From positions 183,241 through 247,240 of the forward strand of contig CACOJO010000001.1 of the NCBI GenBank assembly GCA_902627595.1: 64,000 nt of DNA. The letters run 5' to 3'. Below are positions 56,343 to 64,000 of this stretch, piece after piece; the stretch's first letter is position 1; every line of letters starts with the position of its first letter. The position numbers and the translations under genes were made by a program. The notes beneath the pieces were generated by a model. That model was given only the letters and a program-made list of their open reading frames with translations. It was not told the DNA's origin and did not search any database. The DNA comes from an uncultured SAR86 cluster bacterium (GTDB lineage: Bacteria > Pseudomonadota > Gammaproteobacteria > Magnimaribacterales > AG-339-G14).

Positions 56343-57359
56343 TTGAAAACTTTTGATAACTACATAAATCATTTAAAAAAAAATCAATATTCTTGGTTAA
56401 TAACAGGAGCCGGAGGATTTATAGGATCTAATTTGGTTAATTTTTTACTTAGTTTGAATCAAAAAGTAGTCGGCCTAGACAATTTTTCATTGGGCATCAA
56501 AGATGAATTAATGAATTTAACTAAGAATTACAATAACGATTTATTTAACCTAATCGAAGGAGATATCAACGATAAGGATATTTGTTTTTCGGCTTTGGAA
56601 AAAATTGACTTCGTTTTACATCATGCTGCTCTTGGATCTGTTCCAAGATCAATTTCTGATCCATTTAGCTCAAATGAAGCAAACATATCCGGTTTTTTAA
56701 ATATGTTAATTGCAGCTAGAGACTCTAATATTAAAAATTTTATTTATGCTAGTTCAAGCTCAGCATACGGAGACCACGAAGCTTTGCCAAAAGTAGAAGA
56801 TGTTATAGGGAAACCCAAAAATCCATATTCAATAACTAAATATGTAAATGAGCTTTATGCGAACACTTTTTCAGAGCATTACAGTTTTAAATCTATTGGC
56901 CTAAGGTATTTTAATGTTTTTGGACCAAGACAAAGGGAAAATGGTGATTATGCTGCAGTAATTCCAAAATGGATCAAAAATATTCTAAACAATCAGGATA
57001 TTGAAATTTATGGAGATGGCGAAACCTCAAGAGATTTTTGTTATGTAGATAATGCTGTACAGGCAAATATAATTGCGGCCTTATCTGAAAATGAAATTGC
57101 CAAGGGTCAGGTATATAATATTTCTGTTGGCAATCAAACCTCTTTAAATAAATTACTTTCTATGATTCACAAAAATATTGAAAATTCGATTGGTGAAATT
57201 ATTAAGATAAAGCCAATTTACAAAGATTTCAGACCTGGCGACATTAGGCATTCAAGAGCAGATATATCTAAAGCAAAAAATTTACTGAATTACTTTCCTT
57301 CGCATAACGTTGAACAAGGAATAAAAGAAACTATCAGCTGGTACATAGATAAAAAATAG
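56343..57359 (+). CDS. tviC: UDP-N-acetylglucosamine 4-epimerase (TviC/WbpP type)
   Basis: A 338-residue extended short-chain dehydrogenase. The NAD motif GAGGFIG is at 22-28, and the catalytic Ser-Tyr-Lys are in SSSSAYGDHE and Tyr162/Lys166 (PYSITKY). An N-terminal helix before the Rossmann fold (MKTFDNYINHLKKNQYSWLITG) is a feature of the WbpP/TviC group, which interconverts UDP-GlcNAc and UDP-GalNAc (and their uronates). Start is TTG immediately after the tviB stop, with AGG 7 bases upstream; no ATG precedes the fold. Confidence 0.85.
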   Translation: MKTFDNYINHLKKNQYSWLITGAGGFIGSNLVNFLLSLNQKVVGLDNFSLGIKDELMNLTKNYNNDLFNLIEGDINDKDICFSALEKIDFVLHHAALGSVPRSISDPFSSNEANISGFLNMLIAARDSNIKNFIYASSSSAYGDHEALPKVEDVIGKPKNPYSITKYVNELYANTFSEHYSFKSIGLRYFNVFGPRQRENGDYAAVIPKWIKNILNNQDIEIYGDGETSRDFCYVDNAVQANIIAALSENEIAKGQVYNISVGNQTSLNKLLSMIHKNIENSIGEIIKIKPIYKDFRPGDIRHSRADISKAKNLLNYFPSHNVEQGIKETISWYIDKK

Positions 57360-57361
57360 AA

Positions 57362-58345
57362 ATGAAAGTTTTAGTTACAGGAGCAGATGGATTCATAGGA
57401 TCTCATCTTACTGAGCTTCTATTAAAAAAGGGCTATGACGTAACTGCGCTTGCTCAATATAACTCTTTCAATAATCTAGGTTGGTTAGAAGAAATTTCTG
57501 GAAATAATACCAAAAAATTAAAAATAGTTTCTGGCGATATTAGAGATCCATTTTTTTGTAACAACCTAACCAAAGATACCGAAATAGTTTTTCACCTAGC
57601 AGCGTTGGTTGCCATTCCTTTTTCTTATTTAGCTCCTGAGTCCTATTTTGAAACTAATGTAAGAGGTACTTTGAATATAACTAACTCATGTTTAAGAAAT
57701 GGTGTAGAAAGACTAATAATTACATCTACAAGCGAAGTTTATGGAACGGCGGAATATGTTCCGATCGACGAAAGCCATCCGTTAAAAGCTCAATCCCCAT
57801 ATAGTGCAAGTAAAATAGCTGCTGATGCATGTGCCATGAGTTTTTTTAATTCATTTGATTTACCAGTTACAATAGCAAGACCTTTTAATACTTATGGACC
57901 AAGACAATCTGCTAGAGCAATAATTCCAACCATCATTTCTCAAATACTTGATAACCAAAAAAATATAAAAGTAGGAGATATCTCACCTACTAGAGATTTT
58001 ACTTTCGTGCAAGATACATGTCAGGCATTCTTAGAATTAGCTAAGTCTAAAAAAACAATCGGAGAAACGATTAATATTGGAACTAATGTTGAGGTAAGTA
58101 TCAACGACTTAATTTCTTTAATAAAAGATGTCACTGATAGTGATATTCAAATAAAAACTGAGAAAAAGAGAAAAAGGCCCAAAAATTCTGAAGTATTTAG
58201 ATTAGTTTGCGATAGTAGGAAGTTAAAAAAGTTAACCGGTTTTGATTCTTATACTAATCTAAAAGAAGGTCTTATTGAAACCGTTGAATGGTTTTCAGTT
58301 CCTGGAAATCTCTCAAAATATAAGACTGATATTTATAATGTTTGA
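57362..58345 (+). CDS. legB: NDP-N-acetylglucosamine 4,6-dehydratase (LegB-like)
   Basis: A 327-residue extended short-chain dehydrogenase. VTGADGFIGSHLTELL at the start, TSTSEVYGTAEYVPIDE and Tyr147/Lys151 (SPYSASKIAAD), then RPFNTYGPRQSARAIIPTII match LegB, the first enzyme of the legionaminic acid route, which makes a 4-keto-6-deoxy sugar nucleotide. It has the same fold as the previous gene but a different pattern, so the two are not duplicates. LegC, the next gene, overlaps it by eight bases. Confidence 0.83.
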   Translation: MKVLVTGADGFIGSHLTELLLKKGYDVTALAQYNSFNNLGWLEEISGNNTKKLKIVSGDIRDPFFCNNLTKDTEIVFHLAALVAIPFSYLAPESYFETNVRGTLNITNSCLRNGVERLIITSTSEVYGTAEYVPIDESHPLKAQSPYSASKIAADACAMSFFNSFDLPVTIARPFNTYGPRQSARAIIPTIISQILDNQKNIKVGDISPTRDFTFVQDTCQAFLELAKSKKTIGETINIGTNVEVSINDLISLIKDVTDSDIQIKTEKKRKRPKNSEVFRLVCDSRKLKKLTGFDSYTNLKEGLIETVEWFSVPGNLSKYKTDIYNV

Positions 58346-59480
58346 TGAATTTACTAATTTTGTAAGAGATTTATATGGTTCTGAGGGATTAATCCCTCTT
58401 CATGAGCCTACATTAGCGGAAAAAGAAAAAAAATATCTTATTGATGTAGTTAACTCTTCATTTGTATCAAGTATTGGAAAATCAGTAACTGAGTTTGAAA
58501 AAAAAATTTCAGCTTATACAGGAATAAAACATGCAGTAGCGGTCGTGAATGGAACTTCTGCACTTCATCTTGCTCTAAAAATTTCAAATGTTGAAGAAAA
58601 TTCTGAGGTGATTACTCAGTCTTTATCTTTTGTAGCTACATGCAATGCAATTAGATATTGCAACGCATATCCAGCATTTTTGGATATAGATAGGGAAAAC
58701 TTAACTGTAAAACCAGAAACTGTAAAAATTTTTCTAGATAAATTTGCTGAAATAAGAAAAGATGGTCATTGCTGGAATAAAAAATCAAACAGAAGAATTT
58801 CAGCTTTACTTCTCGTAAATACCTATGGATTTCCAACAGACACATTAAAAATAAAAAAAATATGCTCAAAATTTAAAATACCAGTAATAGAAGATTGCGC
58901 TGAGTCTCTAGGGAGTTTTTTTCGAGATAACCATTGTGGCATAAACTCTGATATTTCAACTTTAAGTTTTAATGGAAACAAAATAATAACTACTGGTGGC
59001 GGAGGTATGATTTTGACCAATAACAGTAAAATTGCCAAGCAGGCTAAACACCTATCAACTACGGCAAGAATTTCTCATAGATGGGAGTTTGCTCATGATC
59101 AAGTTGGATACAACTATAGAATGCCCAATTTAAACGCAGCTTTAGGTCTTGCACAATTTCAATCTCTTCAAAAATTTCTCAAGAGTAAAAGACTCATAGC
59201 TAAAAAATATCAGAAGTGGGGAGAAGAATTTGGTTTTAATTTCGTTAAAGAAAATGAGCTTTCTAAATCAAATTATTGGTTAAATTGCTTGATCTTGAAA
59301 AGTAAAAAGGAAAAGGAAAGTTTTATTAAATTTACACAGAAAAACGGAATAATAACAAGACCTACTTGGACTCCAATGCATAAATTAAAAATTTATAAAA
59401 GGTCTTTTAAAGATAATCTAAAAAATACAGAATGGATCTCAGATAGACTTGTTAACGTTCCAAGCTCTCCTATAACTTAA
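58338..59480 (+). CDS. legC: LegC-like sugar aminotransferase
   Basis: A 380-residue DegT/DnrJ/EryC1 PLP aminotransferase that adds an amino group at C4 of the 4-keto-6-deoxy sugar made by LegB. IPLHEPTLAEKEKKYL at the start and VNGTSALHLAL are family features, the PLP lysine is Lys215 (SFNGNKIITTGGGG), and MPNLNAALGLAQ follows. I start at the ATG 58338, which matches LegC (MFDEF..), not the longer open frame beginning 21 codons upstream inside legB. Confidence 0.85.
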   Translation: MFDEFTNFVRDLYGSEGLIPLHEPTLAEKEKKYLIDVVNSSFVSSIGKSVTEFEKKISAYTGIKHAVAVVNGTSALHLALKISNVEENSEVITQSLSFVATCNAIRYCNAYPAFLDIDRENLTVKPETVKIFLDKFAEIRKDGHCWNKKSNRRISALLLVNTYGFPTDTLKIKKICSKFKIPVIEDCAESLGSFFRDNHCGINSDISTLSFNGNKIITTGGGGMILTNNSKIAKQAKHLSTTARISHRWEFAHDQVGYNYRMPNLNAALGLAQFQSLQKFLKSKRLIAKKYQKWGEEFGFNFVKENELSKSNYWLNCLILKSKKEKESFIKFTQKNGIITRPTWTPMHKLKIYKRSFKDNLKNTEWISDRLVNVPSSPIT

Positions 59481-59485
59481 TTTAA

Positions 59486-60655
59486 ATGGTTAATTCAGAA
59501 GCAAGAAAAATCTGCTTTCTTACTGGCACCAGAGCTGAGTATGGTTTGCTGTCAGGATTGATCAAAAAAGTAGAAAAAAATAAAAATTCTATATCTCAGC
59601 TTATCGTAACTGGAACGCATCTTTCTAAAGAATATGGGAACACTATTGACACCATATTCAAAGATAAGATCAAAATAACTCGAAAAATAGATATTTCTTT
59701 AATCAATAATTCTAGATTGGGAGTTTCAAAATCTTTTTCTTTAGCTGTAGAAAAAATATCTAGAAGTCTTAATAGTTTAAATCCTGATTTATTAGTTTTA
59801 CTAGGCGATAGATATGAGACTTTTGCCGCTGCTGTATCTGCTACTATTCTTAATATTCCTATCGCTCATATCCATGGAGGCGAGACAACTCAAGGTGCTT
59901 TTGATGAGTCATTTAGGCATTCAATTACAAAAATGTCACATTTTCACTTTTGTACTACCGATGCTTATAAAAAAAGAATAATTCAATTAGGAGAGAATCC
60001 TAAAAATGTTTTTTGTGTCGGATCTCTTGGAATTGATAATATCTTATCGAATAAATACTTGAATACTAAACAACTAGAAAGGGAAATTTCTTTGCCATTC
60101 TCAAAAAAAAATATTTTCATTACTTTTCATCCAGTAACTTTAGAGAGAGATACTTCTAAGCAACATTTTAAAAATTTATTAAGATCTTTAAACAAAATTG
60201 AAGACGTAAGTTTATTTTTTTCAAAAGCAAATGCTGATCCTGGAGGAAAAAAAATAAACGATGAAATTGAAAGATTTGTGAAAAAAAATCTAAGTAAATC
60301 TACGGTTAGATCATCCTATGGTCAACAGTTATATTTTTCACTACTTAAGTATGTAGATTTGGTAATTGGAAACTCTTCTAGTGGATTAATTGAAGTTCCA
60401 CACTTTAAAATACCAACTATCAACATTGGAGATAGACAATTGGGAAGAATAATTGGAAAAAGCGTAATTAATTGCCTACCCACTGAGGACTCTATTGATA
60501 GCGCTCTTGAAAAAGCCTTTTCAAAGTCATTTTTGAGTAATATAAAAAAATTTAAAAATCCTTATGGTGAGGGTGGTGCCACAGAAAAAATAGCTAAAAA
60601 AATTTTTTCGCTTAATTTAGATAATATCTTAAAAAAAACATTCTATGATCTTTAA
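59486..60655 (+). CDS. legG: UDP-N-acetylglucosamine 2-epimerase, hydrolysing (LegG/NeuC-like)
   Basis: A 389-residue GT-B-fold epimerase that inverts C2 and releases the nucleotide. ICFLTGTRAEYGLL is the start typical of NeuC/LegG, HIHGGETTQGAFDESFRHSITKMSHFHF and GNSSSGLIEVP are the diagnostic blocks. In nonulosonic acid pathways it supplies the free 6-carbon sugar for the synthase encoded next. It begins six bases after legC. An N-acetyltransferase gene (legH), normally between, is not here. Confidence 0.87.
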   Translation: MVNSEARKICFLTGTRAEYGLLSGLIKKVEKNKNSISQLIVTGTHLSKEYGNTIDTIFKDKIKITRKIDISLINNSRLGVSKSFSLAVEKISRSLNSLNPDLLVLLGDRYETFAAAVSATILNIPIAHIHGGETTQGAFDESFRHSITKMSHFHFCTTDAYKKRIIQLGENPKNVFCVGSLGIDNILSNKYLNTKQLEREISLPFSKKNIFITFHPVTLERDTSKQHFKNLLRSLNKIEDVSLFFSKANADPGGKKINDEIERFVKKNLSKSTVRSSYGQQLYFSLLKYVDLVIGNSSSGLIEVPHFKIPTINIGDRQLGRIIGKSVINCLPTEDSIDSALEKAFSKSFLSNIKKFKNPYGEGGATEKIAKKIFSLNLDNILKKTFYDL

Positions 60656-60677
60656 GGAAGGAATGACTTAAAAAACT

Positions 60678-61754
60678 ATGAAAAAAACTTACATCATCGC
60701 AGAAGCTGGAGTGAATCATAATGGAAATAAGAAACTGGCTCTAGAATTAATTGATATTGCGAGTGAGTCTGGAGCAGATGCAATAAAGTTTCAAACTTTT
60801 AAAGCTGAAAATCTATCTACCCCATATGCCAAACAGGCATCATATCAATCTCTAAACTCAGGCATAAAAGAGTCTCAGTATCAAATGTTAAAAAAACTTG
60901 AGTTAGAAAGTGACTTTTATTTCGATCTGGAGTCTAAATGCAAAGAAAAAAATATAGATTTTTTATCAACTGCTTTTGATTATGAGAGTTTAAATTTTTT
61001 AGTATCAAACTTTAATTTAAAATATCTAAAAATTCCTTCTGGAGAAATTACTAATGGACCATTTCTTCTTTCTCATGCTCTAACAGGAAAAAATATTATT
61101 CTTTCAACTGGAATGTCTACCCTTAAAGAAATTGAAAAAGCTCTATCAATTCTAGCTTTTGGCTATCTTAAAAAAAACAAACCAAAAAAAATTTTAAAGG
61201 AGGATTTTACTAACGCATTTAACTCCTTAGAAGGAAAAAATATACTTAAAAAAAAGGTTACTATTCTCCACTGCACAACTGATTATCCTGCAAAAATCAA
61301 TGAAATAAATTTAGGAGCAATGGAAACCATTAGAGATAAATTTAATACCGATATAGGTTATTCAGATCATTCAGAGGGATTTATAGTATCTTTATCAGCA
61401 GCTATTTTAGGAGCCAATGTTATAGAAAAACATTTTACTAAAAATAAAAAATTAAAAGGACCTGATCATAAAGCTTCTCTAAATCCTAAAGAATTAAAAC
61501 ATATGATTACTTTAATAAGAGAATTTGAAACTCTCAAAGGAAGTAAAGTTAAAAAACCTTCTAAATCTGAGATGAAAAATTTAAATATTGTTAGAAAAAG
61601 TATTGTTGCAAAAGAAATAATAAAAAAAGGAGAAAAATTCACAGAAAAAAATCTTGCATTTAAAAGACCTGGAGGCGGAATGAGCCCAATGAATTTATGG
61701 AAAATTCTTGGAACAAAATCTAAGAAAGATTACAAAAAAGAAGATATCATCTAA
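60678..61754 (+). CDS. legI: Legionaminic/N-acetylneuraminic acid synthase family (LegI/NeuB-like)
   Basis: A 358-residue nonulosonic acid synthase that condenses the hexosamine derivative with phosphoenolpyruvate. IIAEAGVNHNGNKKLALELI, DAIKFQTFKAE, KIPSGEITNGPFL, HCTTDYPAKINEINLGA and GYSDHSEG form the TIM barrel; a C-terminal SAF (antifreeze-like) domain begins near RKSIVAKEIIKKGEKF and includes RPGGGMSP. The TIM plus SAF build is diagnostic. Substrate (legionaminic versus neuraminic precursor) is inferred from LegB and LegC upstream. Overlaps the next gene by one base. Confidence 0.88.
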   Translation: MKKTYIIAEAGVNHNGNKKLALELIDIASESGADAIKFQTFKAENLSTPYAKQASYQSLNSGIKESQYQMLKKLELESDFYFDLESKCKEKNIDFLSTAFDYESLNFLVSNFNLKYLKIPSGEITNGPFLLSHALTGKNIILSTGMSTLKEIEKALSILAFGYLKKNKPKKILKEDFTNAFNSLEGKNILKKKVTILHCTTDYPAKINEINLGAMETIRDKFNTDIGYSDHSEGFIVSLSAAILGANVIEKHFTKNKKLKGPDHKASLNPKELKHMITLIREFETLKGSKVKKPSKSEMKNLNIVRKSIVAKEIIKKGEKFTEKNLAFKRPGGGMSPMNLWKILGTKSKKDYKKEDII

Positions 61755-62665
61755 TGTTAAATATAGGCTTTTTCGGTGATGGTCCTTGGGCAGATAAGAC
61801 GCTAAAAAAGATTTCTAAAGATAACAAATTTTCACTATCTTTCATTGTTTCACGTTTTGAAAAGCCTGATCTCAAACTAAAAAAGTGGTCCAAAAAACTG
61901 GGTGTAGACTTTATTTCTTTTAAGAATATTAATTCACCTCAAGCTTTAGCTAAAATAAAAAAATACGATGCTGATTTATTTGTTTCCATGTCATTTGACC
62001 AAATTTTAAAAAAAGAAATTATTAGCCTGCCACAAATGGGCTTTTTAAATTGTCATGCTGGAGCTTTACCTTTTTACAGAGGAAGAAATATATTAAATTG
62101 GGCTTTGATCAATGATGAGAAGGAATTTGGGGTTACCGTACATTTTATTGATGAAGGTATTGATACAGGAGATATTATCCTCCAAAAAAAAAGACCAATA
62201 TCTGATAGAGATGATTATTCAACGCTGCTAATAAAAGCAGAAAGCCTTTGTGCAGAATGCTTGTATGAAGCCATTGCTAAAGTTGAGTCCGGTAATTTTA
62301 AAAGAATTAAGCAAAAGTCTATTCATCCACATGGTTCATACTTTTTTAAAAGAAAAGAGGGCGACGAAAGAATAAATTGGAATAGTTCATCTCGAAATAT
62401 ATTCAATTTTGTCAGGGCTTTAACTGATCCGGGACCATGTGCTCAAACATTTCATAATAAAAAAAAACTCAAACTAAGAAAAGTCAAGATTCCCAAAATT
62501 AGTAATGTTTACCTAGGGAAGCCCGGAGAAGTGGTTTTGAAAAGAAGTAAGTATGTATTCATTAAAACTGAAGATTCAGTAATAAAATTATCTCTTGAAG
62601 ATTCGCTTTCAACTAAAAATCAATTATCATTGCAATCACTTAATCTTGGGGATCTCTTAAAATAA
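61754..62665 (+). CDS. Sugar N-formyltransferase (FMT family)
   Basis: A 303-residue member of the formyltransferase family that uses N10-formyl-tetrahydrofolate. The catalytic Asn99 and His101 are in FLNCHAGALPFYRGRN, and the aspartate motif is FIDEGIDTGDII at about 131-142. A C-terminal OB-like domain (LRKVKIPK..YLGKPGEVV) is present as in sugar formyltransferases and ArnA. It is not the housekeeping Fmt, which would be next to def. Context in a nonulosonic locus points to formylation of an amino sugar. It starts within the legI stop (TAATG). Confidence 0.82.
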   Translation: MLNIGFFGDGPWADKTLKKISKDNKFSLSFIVSRFEKPDLKLKKWSKKLGVDFISFKNINSPQALAKIKKYDADLFVSMSFDQILKKEIISLPQMGFLNCHAGALPFYRGRNILNWALINDEKEFGVTVHFIDEGIDTGDIILQKKRPISDRDDYSTLLIKAESLCAECLYEAIAKVESGNFKRIKQKSIHPHGSYFFKRKEGDERINWNSSSRNIFNFVRALTDPGPCAQTFHNKKKLKLRKVKIPKISNVYLGKPGEVVLKRSKYVFIKTEDSVIKLSLEDSLSTKNQLSLQSLNLGDLLK

Positions 62666-62670
62666 GAATA

Positions 62671-62675
62671 AGGAG
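62671..62675 (+). promoter_or_regulatory. Ribosome site that decides a TTG start
   Basis: AGGAG sits six bases before the TTG at 62682-62684 of the next gene. No ATG is available at the beginning of the CBS domain, so this site supports the TTG. Confidence 0.6.
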
Positions 62676-62681
62676 CAAATT

Positions 62682-63734
62682 TTGTCATTAAAAAGCTGGG
62701 AAACATGTCTGCTAGACATTAATAAAACTTTATCTGATGCAATATCCAAATTAGAAGTAATTGATCAAAAAATTATTTTAGTTACTAAAAACGATAATTT
62801 GTTGGTAGGCACAATAACTGACGGTGACATAAGAAGGGCAATTTTGGCAGGAATAGGAATGAGTGAGAATATCGAAAAAGTAGCCAATAAAAACCCTGTT
62901 TACGTTCTTGAAAACACACCGCCTGCGGAAATTAATAAAATAATGAAAGAAAAAGAAGTTATTCAGATACCTATTTGTAAGAAAAATAAAAAGGTTATTG
63001 GATTGAAAACTTTTTTTGAAGAATCTTCACTTAATTCATTTAAAAATCCCGTATTTTTAATGGCTGGAGGATTTGGCAAAAGACTGACTCCTCTGACTGA
63101 TAATATTCCAAAACCACTTTTGAAAGTAGGCTCTAAACCTATTTTACAAATTATTTTAGAAAATTTTATAGACTCAGGATTCGAAGATTTCTTCATTTCA
63201 ACTCATTTTATGTCCCAAAAGATTAAAGATTATTTTGGTAATGGTAAAAAGTGGAATGTTTCTATTAAGTATATTGATGAAAAGAGTCCATTAGGCACAG
63301 CTGGCGCCTTAAGCCTTTTACCAAAAAAAGAAATTAATATGCCTTTAATCATGATGAATGGTGATCTTTTAACGAATGTAAATTTTAAAAAGTTACTTGA
63401 TAATCATAATAAAAGTAACTCAGTTTTGACAGTTTGTATTTCAGAACATCAGATACAAATACCTTATGGTGTAATAAATAAAAATAAATCTAGATTAGTG
63501 CGAATTGAAGAGAAACCATTCCAAAAATTCTTTATAAACGCTGGAATTTATGTTCTCAACCCAGATATCGTAAAAAAAATTGGCAAAGAAAAAAAGATGG
63601 ATATGCCATCTTTAATACAAAATTTAATAGACAGAAAAGAAAAGGTGAATATTTTTCCTATTCATGAATATTGGCTAGACATCGGACGCATCTCAGAATT
63701 TCAAAAAGCAAATGAAGATTATGAAGAAATTTAA
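62682..63734 (+). CDS. ptmE: CBS-domain sugar nucleotidyltransferase (PtmE-like)
   Basis: A 350-residue protein with a CBS pair (about residues 10-115, GTITDGDIRRAILAGI and the IQIPICKKNKKVIGL stretch) followed by a nucleotidyltransferase domain from about 122 (FLMAGGFGKRLTPLTDNIPKPLLKVGSKPIL). The same two-domain build is seen in Campylobacter PtmE, which makes GDP-glucosamine for the GDP-linked legionaminic acid route; in other loci it is annotated as a mannose-1-phosphate guanylyltransferase-like protein. Nucleotide specificity is not provable here. Overlaps the next gene by 14 bases. Confidence 0.8.
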   Translation: MSLKSWETCLLDINKTLSDAISKLEVIDQKIILVTKNDNLLVGTITDGDIRRAILAGIGMSENIEKVANKNPVYVLENTPPAEINKIMKEKEVIQIPICKKNKKVIGLKTFFEESSLNSFKNPVFLMAGGFGKRLTPLTDNIPKPLLKVGSKPILQIILENFIDSGFEDFFISTHFMSQKIKDYFGNGKKWNVSIKYIDEKSPLGTAGALSLLPKKEINMPLIMMNGDLLTNVNFKKLLDNHNKSNSVLTVCISEHQIQIPYGVINKNKSRLVRIEEKPFQKFFINAGIYVLNPDIVKKIGKEKKMDMPSLIQNLIDRKEKVNIFPIHEYWLDIGRISEFQKANEDYEEI

Positions 63735-64000
63735 TGATAGCTGTGATTATCTTGTCGTGGGAACAGGCTCTATTTCTGAAAGGCATATATCAAATCTAAG
63801 ATTATTATTTCCAAAGTCTAAAATAGGAAATATATCCGCATCAGGAAAATCTTTGAAAAGAAGAAATAAAAATGTAGATTTCTTTTATACCTCAGTAAAA
63901 GAAGCGTCATTAAAAACAACAAAATTTGCAATCATCGCATCTCCTGCTTCTCTTCATTTGGATAATGCAAAATATTTTCTTAGAAAAAATATTCCAACTT
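63721..64000 (+). CDS. Gfo/Idh/MocA-family oxidoreductase, N-terminal part
   Basis: The last 280 bases read as an open frame from ATG 63721, cut by the window end after 93 codons. LVVGTGSISERHISNLRLLFP matches the NAD-binding start of Gfo/Idh/MocA sugar dehydrogenases (usual G-x-GSIG-x-RH), and FAIIASPASLHLDNAKYFL fits the second strand with bound cofactor. It overlaps the PtmE-like gene by 14 bases. Role in the nonulosonic locus is unknown. Confidence 0.75.
   Translation, partial: MKKFNDSCDYLVVGTGSISERHISNLRLLFPKSKIGNISASGKSLKRRNKNVDFFYTSVKEASLKTTKFAIIASPASLHLDNAKYFLRKNIPT

Noticed and set aside
58275..58337. Longer legC start inside legB
   Set aside because: The extension duplicates legB coding sequence in another frame; known LegC proteins start near MFDEF.

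Overview
The window looks like a piece of chromosome from a free-living, AT-rich, very compact marine gammaproteobacterium; the SAR86 clade is the best guess. The gammaproteobacterial call rests on gene order: miaA-hflK-hflC-hisZ-purA, ribosomal-protein/aromatic supercluster gyrA-serC-pheA-hisC-tyrA-aroA-cmk-rpsA-ihfB-lapA-pyrF, dxs-ispA-xseB and nusB next to the riboflavin genes. The SAR86 guess rests on small intergenic gaps, AT-rich codon use and a large TonB receptor beside a thiolase, and is inference only. I count 61 protein genes, two of them cut by the window edges. No rRNA, tRNA, CRISPR array, insertion sequence or prophage was seen. No gene-free stretch exceeds 300 bases; the longest is the 211-base leader before the TonB receptor (13476-13686).

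Layout. 1-2767: end of waaA, a PII protein and an acyl-CoA synthetase. 2819-8030: miaA, hflK, hflC, hisZ, purA on the plus strand, with hfq and hflX absent from their usual place. 8032-13475: a minus-strand block nth, glyA, nrdR, ribD, ribBX, ribH, nusB (one-carbon supply, riboflavin, ribonucleotide reductase control). 13687-18790: a 1268-residue TonB-dependent receptor with its own promoter, structured leader and terminator, then a thiolase. 18809-23286: thiL-pgpA converging on dxs-ispA-xseB. 23276-27479: an RND efflux pair. 27536-30138: aroG followed by two genes that I read as a DnaT-like protein with three tandem DnaT domains and a lambda-P-like helicase loader. 30191-35307: nadE, scpA-scpB-rluB, then gph and ubiG on the minus strand.

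35366-54140 is one nearly uninterrupted plus-strand run: split transhydrogenase pntAA-pntAB-pntB, gyrA, aromatic/serine/histidine amino-acid genes, cmk, rpsA, ihfB, lapA, pyrF, a cupin, ggt, uvrC and pgsA. Many of these genes overlap by 4-30 bases, so translational coupling is likely throughout.

54181-64000 is a surface-glycan locus that runs off the window: a Wzz chain-length protein, a UDP-N-acetylhexosamine dehydrogenase/4-epimerase pair (TviB/TviC or WbpO/WbpP type), and a legionaminic-acid-like nonulosonic acid set (LegB, LegC, LegG, LegI, a PtmE-like CBS/nucleotidyltransferase) in which a formyltransferase is present and no LegH acetyltransferase is seen. The most interesting items are the triple-DnaT/lambda-P-like pair, the formyltransferase-bearing nonulosonic locus, the cysteine-paired TonB receptor with an SD-sequestering leader, and several housekeeping enzymes with altered key residues (RibBX, Nth, RND pump, GyrA).
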